A stretch of 6,752 bases of DNA from Xanthobacteraceae bacterium. Lineage in GTDB: Bacteria > Pseudomonadota > Alphaproteobacteria > Rhizobiales > Xanthobacteraceae. Positions 1 to 5,427 of the stretch are shown piece after piece (positions within the stretch are counted from its first letter, which is position 1; each line of letters begins with the position of its first letter). The stretch is from positions 1-6,752 of the forward strand of contig JASHVC010000489.1 of the NCBI GenBank assembly GCA_030039655.1. Direction: 5' to 3'. The position numbers were made by a program, and so were the translations under genes. The notes under the pieces are model-generated. The model was not told where the DNA came from and searched no databases. It saw only the letters and a list, made by a program, of their open reading frames with translations.

Positions 1-376
1 CTATCGCAAGCAGCTAGTGGCCAATTGCACCTGCAACGGCAGGGATGCGTTTGGTCTTGCGCCCTTTGAGATGGCGAGCGACCCGACCCTCCGGCCCGGC
101 GACATTGTCGTGACAAAGGATGGTTTGATGGCTTACACCGGCAAACCAGGGCCCGCCGGTGAGTTCACTCCCGTTGATCCGGCAAGCATCGGCGCGCGGC
201 TGAATTCCGTAGCATCCCCGCCGCAACTCTCTCGGTCGGGGGAGCCGCCGGCTTCCGAACAGCCGGCGCCGGCCGCGGAGACGCCTGGTGCGCAGACTCA
301 GAGCATGACGCCGCAGAACGCACAGCCCGTATATTTGCCGCCAGTTGTGGATGTGCGGAATCAGGATGGCAGATAG
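1..376 (+). CDS. DUF2865-like protein, C-terminal part (5' truncated by window edge)
   Basis: The reading frame is open from base 2 and ends at TAG (374-376), giving about 124 residues of a protein that begins upstream. The visible part starts YRKQLVANCTCNGRDAFGL and continues with a DPTLRPGDIVVTKDGLMAY segment and FTPVD. From memory, this resembles the C-terminal end of the DUF2865 proteins common in Bradyrhizobium and relatives, which are cysteine-containing and often exported. Function is unknown. After the conserved part, the last 60 or so residues are rich in Pro, Ala, Gln and Ser, probably a disordered tail. A GTG at 17 lies inside the conserved block and is not the true start. The final 16 bases overlap the stop end of the convergent oxidoreductase gene. 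The signal peptide, if any, is outside the window. The family call is moderately sure; that this is coding is very likely. Confidence 0.75.
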   Translation, partial: YRKQLVANCTCNGRDAFGLAPFEMASDPTLRPGDIVVTKDGLMAYTGKPGPAGEFTPVDPASIGARLNSVASPPQLSRSGEPPASEQPAPAAETPGAQTQSMTPQNAQPVYLPPVVDVRNQDGR

Positions 377-1455
377 CCGACGATTTCTTCCGCGAGCGAC
401 AGCGAGGAGGTCAGTCCGGGCGATTCGATACCGAACAGGTTGACCAATCGCGGCATCCCATGGGCCGACTCCGCCGCGATCATGAAGTCAGCTTGGCCCT
501 CGCCCGGTCCAGTCAGCTTCGGCCTGATGCCGCAGTAGTCCGGCACCAGCGAACCCTCGGGCAGGCCCGGCCAGTAAGTGCGGATGCGGTCGTAAAAGGA
601 ATCCGCACGACGCGGATCGACGGTGTAGCTCTCCTCGGTGATCCACTCGACGTCTGGCCCGAAGCGCATGCGGCCGGCAAGATCGAGCGTGACGTGAACA
701 CCCAGTCCGCCGTCGATCGGGGTCGGGTAGATGAGCCGGGAGAACGCCGGACGTCCGGCGTAGCCGAAGTAATTGCCCTTGCCCAGCACCAGCCGCGGTA
801 CCTTGTCGTCAGGATAGCCCTCGATATGGCGCGCCAAGCCCTGAGCGCCGAGGCCTGCCGCGTTCACCACCGCATCGAATTGCATGACGCCGGCATCGCG
901 GCCCCCGAACTGCACGTGCCATTGCGGCGCCTTGTAGCTCAAGCGCTCGACCGGGGTCTCGAATGCAATCATTCCGCCGCGATCTTCCAGTTCGCCCCAC
1001 AGCGCCAGCATGTAGCCGTGGCTGTCGATGATGCCGGTCTCGTGCGACAACAGCGCGCCGATGCAGAATAGTTCCGCCTCCATAGCGCGCGCGCTGTTGC
1101 CGCCGATCATCTCCGTGTTTTCGACGCCGTTGATCTCCGCCTGCTTCGAGATGGTCTCGACCTTCGCGAGCTCTGCCTCGTTCGTCGCCACGACGAGTTT
1201 CCCGCATTTGTTGTGTCCAACGCCATGAGAGGCGCAGAACTCGTAGAGCATGCGCCGGCCGCGCACGCAGTGAAGCGCGCGCAGCGTATTTGTCGGGTAG
1301 TAGAGCCCGGCGTGAATCACCTCGCTGTTGCGCGAGGACACGCCGTTGGCGATGCCACCTGTAATCTCGGCGACAGTGACGTCGTGGCCGCGCAGCGCCG
1401 CCGCCCGGGCAACCGCGAGCCCGATGACACCCGCACCGACAACAAGCACTTGCAT
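361..1455 (-). CDS. FAD-dependent oxidoreductase, L-2-hydroxyglutarate oxidase (LhgO/L2HGDH)-like
   Basis: This is a 364-residue flavoprotein of the DAO fold. An N-terminal FAD-binding Rossmann motif, GAGVIG, sits at residues 7-12 with an acidic residue at the end of the second strand (E30). The block SSRNSEVIHAGLYYP (about 40-54), the HNKCGKLVVA block (81-90), GIIDSHGYMLAL (141-152) and NAAGLGAQ (198-205) are hallmarks, as I recall them, of L-2-hydroxyglutarate oxidases and close relatives. These oxidise a 2-hydroxy acid to the 2-oxo acid and pass electrons to oxygen or quinone. ATG at 1455 is chosen over an in-frame upstream ATG at 1503 because the flavin motif starts 7 residues in and AGAGG (1467-1463) lies 7 nt upstream. 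There is no signal peptide or clear membrane segment, so it is probably cytosolic or membrane-peripheral. It is transcribed away from the aromatic oxygenase genes. The true substrate could be another 2-hydroxy acid or an amino acid. Confidence 0.85.
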   Translation of the reverse strand: MQVLVVGAGVIGLAVARAAALRGHDVTVAEITGGIANGVSSRNSEVIHAGLYYPTNTLRALHCVRGRRMLYEFCASHGVGHNKCGKLVVATNEAELAKVETISKQAEINGVENTEMIGGNSARAMEAELFCIGALLSHETGIIDSHGYMLALWGELEDRGGMIAFETPVERLSYKAPQWHVQFGGRDAGVMQFDAVVNAAGLGAQGLARHIEGYPDDKVPRLVLGKGNYFGYAGRPAFSRLIYPTPIDGGLGVHVTLDLAGRMRFGPDVEWITEESYTVDPRRADSFYDRIRTYWPGLPEGSLVPDYCGIRPKLTGPGEGQADFMIAAESAHGMPRLVNLFGIESPGLTSSLSLAEEIVGYLPS

Positions 1456-1469
1456 CGCGTTTCCTCTCA

Positions 1470-1484
1470 CCGCCATTGTGGCGG
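1470..1484. repeat. Short inverted repeat CCGCCA-TTG-TGGCGG, possible operator
   Basis: These are perfect 6-bp arms (1470-1475 and 1479-1484) around a 3-base centre. The repeat overlaps the candidate -10 box of the minus-strand gene. The same half-site recurs as AATGGCGG at 1522-1529, inside the spacer of the plus-strand promoter candidate. That is the inverse of CCGCCATT at 1470-1477. The repeated half-site across both divergent promoters suggests a shared operator. In GC-rich DNA such short repeats also arise by chance. Confidence 0.3.
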
Positions 1485-1503
1485 GCAATCTACTCGGTCT
1501 CAA
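1475..1503 (-). promoter_or_regulatory. Candidate sigma70-type promoter for the LhgO-like gene
   Basis: Read on the minus strand, TTGAGA (1503-1498) and CACAAT (1480-1475) are separated by 17 bp. This gives 5/6 and 4/6 matches to the -35 and -10 consensus. The predicted transcript start near 1468 would leave a very short leader of about 13 nt carrying just the AGAGG ribosome binding site. A short inverted repeat (1470-1484) covers the -10 box. This is seen by eye only. Confidence 0.35.
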
Positions 1504-1518
1504 TCAGCAGGCCGCGCA

Positions 1519-1548
1519 TTGAATGGCGGCGCTGGCTGTCGATATAAC
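1519..1548 (+). promoter_or_regulatory. Candidate sigma70-type promoter for the ferredoxin-dehydrogenase unit
   Basis: TTGAAT (1519-1524) and TATAAC (1543-1548) are separated by 18 bp, matching the -35 consensus at 4/6 and the -10 at 5/6. Transcription would start near 1555, about 23 nt before the ferredoxin ATG, and the leader would include the strong GGAGGGA ribosome binding site (1564-1570). The AT-rich GATATAAC stands out from the GC-rich surroundings. Confidence 0.5.
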
Positions 1549-1577
1549 AGACCCCGTGCTTTTGGAGGGATAGGGCT

Positions 1578-1916
1578 ATGGCGGATACCGTCGTCCGAAT
1601 TTGTGCGCAGTCCGATATCGCGCCGGAGTCGGTGAAGGCTTACGAAGTCGGGGACAAGAGGCTCGCCGTCTACAATATCGACGGCACCTTCTATGTTACG
1701 GACGACGAGTGTACGCACGCCTCGGCGAGCCTCGCCGATGGCATGCTCGAAGATGGCATTATCGAGTGCAGCCTGCATTTCGGCGCCTTCGACGTAAAGA
1801 CCGGTGCGGTCAAACAGCCGCCGTGCTCGATCGCGTTGCGCACCTATAAAGTGCTGCTGCAGGGCGACGACGTTTACGTCGATCTCGACAAGGACGCCGC
1901 CGGCGAGCCGGCTTGA
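1578..1916 (+). CDS. Rieske-type [2Fe-2S] ferredoxin of a non-haem iron oxygenase
   Basis: This is a 112-residue single-domain Rieske protein, the usual length for oxygenase ferredoxins, which are about 105-115 residues. The cluster ligands are visible as C45-x-H47, 16 residues, then C64-x2-H67, in the context ECTHASASLADG...ECSLHFGAFD. The C-terminal PPCSIALRTYKV strand also fits the family. It would carry single electrons from a reductase to the terminal oxygenase in the cytosol. The natural partner is the alpha/beta pair encoded at 3169-4955. ATG at 1578 follows GGAGGGA (1564-1570) with a 7-nt gap, a strong site. The TGA stop shares one base with the ATG of the next gene, so the two are probably translationally coupled. 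Unusually, it is placed first in the cluster and separated from the alpha/beta genes by a dehydrogenase gene. No ferredoxin reductase gene is in the window. Confidence 0.92.
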   Translation: MADTVVRICAQSDIAPESVKAYEVGDKRLAVYNIDGTFYVTDDECTHASASLADGMLEDGIIECSLHFGAFDVKTGAVKQPPCSIALRTYKVLLQGDDVYVDLDKDAAGEPA

Positions 1917-3097
1917 TGGCCGCGGCGGAGAAGCCGCTCGGCCTCGCTATTGCGGGTCTCGGCATGGCCGGTGCGGTCATGGTGCGTGCGGCGGCCGCCC
2001 ATCCCGGCGTTAAGCTCGTCACCGTCGCGGAGCCGAACTTCGAAACCCGTAATGCCTTTGCGCGCGATTTCAAGACGCCGTCATACGCACTGCTTGAAGA
2101 GCTGTGTGCCGACCCGCGCATCGAGGCGGTCTACGTCGCGACACCACATCAATTTCATGCGCCGCACGCCATAAGCCTAGCGAAGGCTGGCAAGCACATC
2201 ATCCTGGAAAAGCCGATGGCGCTGACGCTGGCCGATTGCGATGCAATTGTCGACGCGGTCGAGCGCGCCGGCGTGCAGCTGATCGTCGGACACACCCATG
2301 CGTTCGATCCGGCGGTCCGCGCCATGGCGCGCATCGTGGCAAGCGGCGAACTCGGCGCGCTCGGCATGATCGCGGCATGGAATTACACGAATTTCCTCTA
2401 TCGGCCGCGGCGGCCCGAAGAGCTGGATACCGCGCGCGGCGGCGGCATCCTGTTCAATCAGTTGCCGCATCAGATCGACATCGCCCGGACCATCGCGGGC
2501 GGACGCCTGCGCAGCGTTCGCGCCCAGGCGACCATGCTCGATGCGTCCCGGCCGACCGAGGGTAGCGCCGTTGCCTTCCTGGAATTCGAGAATGGAGTGG
2601 CAGCGTCGCTGGTCTACGGCGGCTATGACTTTTTCGACAGCGACGAGTTGCATTCCTGGATCGGCGAGCGCGGCGCGGACAAAGCCCACGACCAGCAAGG
2701 CGCTGCGCGCCGCGCTTTGGCTGCGCGTGCCGCTGACGAATCGCGGCTGCGGGTCGAGCGGTACGCCTACGGAGCGCCTGAAGGATCGCCGCCGACGCAC
2801 CAGCCGCATTTCGGAGTGATTGTCGTCACCTGCGCGGAGGGCGAGATGCGCGCCTCAGCCGAAGGGTTGTACATCTATGACCAGAACGGCAAGCGCGAAG
2901 CGGCCTTGCCCAGGAGCAATTCGATGCCCGGCCGCAGTGAAGTGCTGGACGACATGATCGCCGCCGTTCGCGAGGGGAAAAAGCCGCTGCACGACGGCCG
3001 CTGGGGGAAGGCCAATGTCGAGGTCACGCTCGCCATTCAGTGCTCCGCCCGCGAGCGCCGGGAGATCATGCTGGAGCATCAGATCGGGGCTGCGTGA
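1916..3097 (+). CDS. Gfo/Idh/MocA-family dehydrogenase, phthalate cis-dihydrodiol dehydrogenase-like
   Basis: This is a 393-residue NAD(P)-dependent oxidoreductase. It has a dinucleotide motif GLGMAG (14-19), the family EKP motif at 98-100 with the likely catalytic K99, and GGGILFNQLPHQIDIAR (175-191) with H185 and D188 in the substrate site. A later block, HQPHFGVIVVTCAEGEMR followed by AEGLYIYD, resembles Pht4-type phthalate 4,5-cis-dihydrodiol dehydrogenases as I recall them, more than sugar dehydrogenases. Between an ancient oxygenase ferredoxin gene and the alpha subunit, the likely reaction is NAD+-dependent rearomatisation of a cis-dihydrodiol to a catechol. ATG at 1916 is preferred over a TTG at 1913: it forms TGATG with the ferredoxin stop, and the protein reads straight into the Rossmann strand. 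Most multicomponent dioxygenase clusters use a short-chain dehydrogenase here, so the family is notable. General sugar or inositol dehydrogenase activity is the main alternative. Confidence 0.85.
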   Translation: MAAAEKPLGLAIAGLGMAGAVMVRAAAAHPGVKLVTVAEPNFETRNAFARDFKTPSYALLEELCADPRIEAVYVATPHQFHAPHAISLAKAGKHIILEKPMALTLADCDAIVDAVERAGVQLIVGHTHAFDPAVRAMARIVASGELGALGMIAAWNYTNFLYRPRRPEELDTARGGGILFNQLPHQIDIARTIAGGRLRSVRAQATMLDASRPTEGSAVAFLEFENGVAASLVYGGYDFFDSDELHSWIGERGADKAHDQQGAARRALAARAADESRLRVERYAYGAPEGSPPTHQPHFGVIVVTCAEGEMRASAEGLYIYDQNGKREAALPRSNSMPGRSEVLDDMIAAVREGKKPLHDGRWGKANVEVTLAIQCSARERREIMLEHQIGAA

Positions 3098-3111
3098 CGA
3101 CGGTGTGCTTA

Positions 3112-3140
3112 TTGGCCAGCAAGGCGCTATTCTCTATATA
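3112..3140 (+). promoter_or_regulatory. Candidate internal promoter upstream of the oxygenase alpha gene
   Basis: The 71-bp gap 3098-3168 breaks the tight gene packing and contains an AT-rich stretch. TTGGCC (3112-3117) and TATATA (3135-3140) are 17 bp apart, with an overlapping alternative TATAAA at 3137-3142. This could drive the alpha/beta genes separately from the ferredoxin and dehydrogenase. TTGGCC is mirrored by GGCCAA at 3161-3166, but the 43-bp gap makes that pair weak evidence. Confidence 0.45.
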
Positions 3141-3168
3141 AATTCCGATCCGATTGGAGCGGCCAACA

Positions 3169-4458
3169 ATGAAATACCAGCCCTCAAGCCACGATTTCGT
3201 CGTTGAGAATCCCGAGCAGCAGACCTTCTTCGTCAACCGTGAGGTTTTCGTATCCGACGACGTGCTGGAGCACGAAAAGCGATCGATCTTCGACCGCTGC
3301 TGGGTCTATGTGGGGCACGCCTCGGAGCTCAAAAATCCCGGCGACTTCAAGACGCGTCCGGTAGCAGGGCGCCCGATCATTTTTTGCCGCGATCGCGAAG
3401 GCGAGGTGCACGCGCTGATCAACTGCTGCCGGCATCGCGGCGCGCTGGTCTGCCGCGAGCGCGAGGGCAACGCCCGGCAGTTTTACTGCATGTATCACGG
3501 CTGGACTTACCATCCCGACGGACGGCTGAAGTCCGTGCCGGGCGCCGATGCCTACGGCCCGGCATTCGACAATGCCGAAATGGGGCTTGTCTCGGTGCCG
3601 CGGCTCGAATCCTATCGCGACTTTTATTTCGCCAACTTCGATCGCGATGCCGTCGATCTAAAAGACTATCTGGGCAAGGCAAAGGAATACATCGATCTCG
3701 TCGTCGACCAATCGCCATCCGGAAGGATGCAGATCATTTCCGGCACCCAGGAATACGACATCCGAGCGAACTGGAAGTTGCTCGTCGAGAACAGCGTCGA
3801 TGATTATCACTTGATCTCCACGCACTCGACCTGGCTCAACTACATGCGCAACTCCGGCGTCAATGTGACGCCGCCAAAGGGCGAACTTCTGCCAACGCGC
3901 GGTTTCGGCAGGGACCTAGGCAACGGTCATCTGACCACGGACAACCCGAACTATCGCGGCCGGCCGGTCGCGAAATGGATTTCGGTCTATGGCGAGGACG
4001 CCAAGGCCGACATCGATGCCATGCGCAGCGAGCTGGTACAGCGGCTCGGCTCGGCGCGCGCTGCACGCGTCGCCGACACCAACCGCAATCTGTGTATCTT
4101 CCCCAATCTCGTCATCAACGATGGCTCCTCGGTCACGGTGCGCCACTTCTATCCGGTGGCGCCGGATCGCATGCACGTCATCGCCTGGGCGCTGGGACCG
4201 GTTGAGGAAACCGAGGCCCAGCGGGCGCGCCGTTTGCACGCCTTCCTCACCTTTTACGGTCCCGGGGGCTTCGCCACGCCCGACGACGTCGCCGCGCTCG
4301 AAGCCGCGCAGCTTGGCTTCGCGGCCTGGCGCGAGGTGCCGTGGTCCGATCTGTCGCGCGGCATGGGCAAGCCGGGCGACCAGCAGCTTGCCACCGACGA
4401 AGGCCACATCCGCGTGTTCTGGCGCAGATGGAACGAGCTTATGGAGACGCGCGCATGA
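3169..4458 (+). CDS. Aromatic ring-hydroxylating oxygenase, alpha (large) subunit
   Basis: This is a 429-residue terminal oxygenase subunit of normal length. The N-terminal Rieske domain has C87-R-H89, 17 residues, then C107-x2-H110 followed by GW. The catalytic domain holds the mononuclear Fe(II) facial triad: D211-x2-H214-x4-H219 in the block ENSVDDYHLISTH, plus a DD pair at 372-373 in GPGGFATPDD that supplies the third (carboxylate) ligand. D211 would be the residue that relays electrons between neighbouring subunits. All key residues are present, so the enzyme should be active. With the beta subunit it would insert O2 into an aromatic ring, probably giving a cis-dihydrodiol. The sequence looks closer to the benzoate/anthranilate/cumate/salicylate-type alpha subunits than to single-component phthalate oxygenases, but the substrate cannot be read off. 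ATG at 3169 has GGAG (3156-3159) 9 nt upstream; TTG at 3154 overlaps that site and is rejected. The stop overlaps the beta start (ATGA). Confidence 0.93.
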   Translation: MKYQPSSHDFVVENPEQQTFFVNREVFVSDDVLEHEKRSIFDRCWVYVGHASELKNPGDFKTRPVAGRPIIFCRDREGEVHALINCCRHRGALVCREREGNARQFYCMYHGWTYHPDGRLKSVPGADAYGPAFDNAEMGLVSVPRLESYRDFYFANFDRDAVDLKDYLGKAKEYIDLVVDQSPSGRMQIISGTQEYDIRANWKLLVENSVDDYHLISTHSTWLNYMRNSGVNVTPPKGELLPTRGFGRDLGNGHLTTDNPNYRGRPVAKWISVYGEDAKADIDAMRSELVQRLGSARAARVADTNRNLCIFPNLVINDGSSVTVRHFYPVAPDRMHVIAWALGPVEETEAQRARRLHAFLTFYGPGGFATPDDVAALEAAQLGFAAWREVPWSDLSRGMGKPGDQQLATDEGHIRVFWRRWNELMETRA

Positions 4459-4955
4459 ACGAGATCGTCGGCTCGACTGTCTCGCGCGCAGAGGTCGAGG
4501 ATTTGTTTTATCTTGAGGCCGACCTGCTCGACACTTGGCGGCTCGATGAATGGCTCGGACTGCTGACCGAAGACGCCGTCTATTACGTGCCGCCGAACGA
4601 CAAGCCCGACGCCGACGCCCGTTACACTTTGTTCACCATAGCGGACGATATCGTGCGGCTGCGCGAGCGCATCATCAGGCTGAAGGATCCGAACTGCCAC
4701 GCCGAATACCCGTTGTCGCGGACGCGACGGCTCATCAGCAACGTGCGGATCACGGGGGCCGAGGGCGATACCATTTCGGCGGTAGCGAATTTCATCATCC
4801 ACCGCTTTCGGCACAACGATCTGCAGCGGGTGTTCGTCGGCCATTATCGTTACAAGCTCAGACGCCAGGGCGGACGGCTGAAGATCGCCGAGCGCCGCGC
4901 CATTTTGGATGCCGAGGAACTCGGCCTGCTCGGCTCGGTGAGTTTTATTTTGTGA
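4455..4955 (+). CDS. Aromatic ring-hydroxylating oxygenase, beta (small) subunit
   Basis: This is a 166-residue NTF2-like small subunit, the usual size for the family. Typical features are the N-terminal helix with EADLLDTWRLDEWLGLLTED (21-40) followed by the strand AVYYVP, the arginine-rich segment SRTRRLISNVRI (88-99), and the C-terminal strand pair VGHYRYKLRR...GGRLKIAERRAILD (128-152). Beta subunits have no metal; they hold together the alpha3beta3 mushroom-shaped hexamer and sometimes influence substrate range. The ATG at 4455 overlaps the alpha stop as ATGA, the classic arrangement for a 1:1 complex. The frame is open upstream to 4341, but that part runs inside the alpha gene and codes nothing family-like. 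The gene is followed 21 nt later by a large palindrome, which probably ends or trims this transcript. Confidence 0.92.
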   Translation: MNEIVGSTVSRAEVEDLFYLEADLLDTWRLDEWLGLLTEDAVYYVPPNDKPDADARYTLFTIADDIVRLRERIIRLKDPNCHAEYPLSRTRRLISNVRITGAEGDTISAVANFIIHRFRHNDLQRVFVGHYRYKLRRQGGRLKIAERRAILDAEELGLLGSVSFIL

Positions 4956-4976
4956 TGGAAGGGCGTTCTTCCGCTG

Positions 4977-5056
4977 TCATCGTCCGCGAAGGCGGACGAT
5001 CCAGTAATCCCGGCGAACTTGGTGTTTACTGGATGCTCCGCCTTCGCGGAGCATGA
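4977..5056. repeat. 80-bp nested palindrome: two inverted hairpins (REP/BIME-like intergenic repeat)
   Basis: Hairpin 1 (4979-5000) has perfect 9-bp arms ATCGTCCGC/GCGGACGAT with loop GAAG. Hairpin 2 (5033-5054) has perfect 9-bp arms ATGCTCCGC/GCGGAGCAT with loop CTTC, the reverse complement of the first loop. The 9-mers ATCCAGTAA (4999-5007) and TTACTGGAT (5026-5034) also pair. The whole unit is therefore an inverted repeat of 31-nt halves (27 of 31 positions match) around an 18-nt centre (5008-5025). It fills most of the gap between the beta gene and the next gene. From memory, very similar palindromes with a CCAGTA/TACTGG core are frequent between genes in Bradyrhizobium, so this is probably a REP-like or small non-autonomous mobile repeat. 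There is no T-run, so it is not a standard intrinsic terminator, though it could block 3' decay or attenuate transcription. Confidence 0.85.
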
Positions 5057-5067
5057 TAGGGTAACCT

Positions 5068-5421
5068 ATGTCCGAACTGGACAAAGTCTTCGGCGAACTC
5101 GCGCAAAAGCGCGCCCATCAGGATCAGGAACGGCGCGAGCGCTACAAGCTCGCGGCCGATTTCCTCACTGAGTTTTTCGAAGCCGACATCAAGCCATCGC
5201 AGACACTCAAAAGCCGCGGCATCGAAGCACACTTCGCCGACAACAAGCTTATTCTGCATAAGCCGCAATCGGGCGAATACCAGGAGCCGCTTTACATCGT
5301 TGTCGGTGAGCAGGGCGAGATCGATATCGCTGGCCGCTCGTTGGGGCGCTTTCAGCCCGCTGAAAAACTGGCCAAGAAGCGCGAATTGATCAGCGAAATT
5401 ATCTCGTTCTTCGATCTGTGA
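5068..5421 (+). CDS. Conserved-looking small protein of unknown function
   Basis: I do not recognise this 117-residue protein. It has a charged N-terminal helix (residues 1-40, rich in Lys, Arg, Glu and Gln, ending DFLTEFFEADIKP), a central part that looks like beta strands (52-97, with GIEAHFADNKLILHK and PLYIVVGEQGEIDIAG), and a charged C-terminal helix (98-115) ending SFFDL. It has no cysteine, no signal peptide and no membrane segment, so it is probably a soluble cytosolic alpha-beta-alpha protein. ATG at 5068 is preceded by TAGGG (5057-5061) with a 6-nt gap, immediately downstream of the palindrome. Six bases separate its stop from the flavin monooxygenase start, so the two are likely cotranscribed. 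Base composition and codon use look like the neighbours. It could be an accessory or housekeeping protein whose link to the oxygenase genes is only positional. Confidence 0.75.
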   Translation: MSELDKVFGELAQKRAHQDQERRERYKLAADFLTEFFEADIKPSQTLKSRGIEAHFADNKLILHKPQSGEYQEPLYIVVGEQGEIDIAGRSLGRFQPAEKLAKKRELISEIISFFDL

Positions 5422-5427
5422 TCGAGC

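Noticed and set aside
460..1071. A plus-strand open frame (203 codons) opposite the LhgO-like gene
   Set aside because: The minus strand carries a clear conserved flavoprotein here. The plus-strand product is Arg/Ala/His-rich with no motif, typical of a shadow frame.
1456..1503. An N-terminal extension of the LhgO-like protein to an ATG at 1503
   Set aside because: It would place 16 unrelated residues before the flavin motif and run through the candidate promoter and the AGAGG ribosome binding site of the start at 1455.
2177..2809. A minus-strand open frame (210 codons) opposite the Gfo/Idh/MocA gene
   Set aside because: Antisense shadow of a gene with intact GxGxxG and EKP motifs; no ribosome binding site or motif of its own was seen.
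3112..3166. TTGGCC (3112-3117) and GGCCAA (3161-3166) as an operator pair around the internal promoter
   Set aside because: The arms are only 6 bp with 43 bp between them, and one arm is the -35 box itself; this is expected by chance in GC-rich DNA.
4341..4454. An upstream extension of the oxygenase beta gene to a GTG at 4341
   Set aside because: The extra 38 residues lie inside the alpha gene in another frame and are not family-like; ATG at 4455 in ATGA overlap gives the normal beta length.
4977..5056. The palindrome as a CRISPR array or a standard intrinsic terminator
   Set aside because: There are only two inverted units and no regular spacers, so it is not CRISPR. Neither hairpin is followed by a T-run, so it is not a classic terminator.
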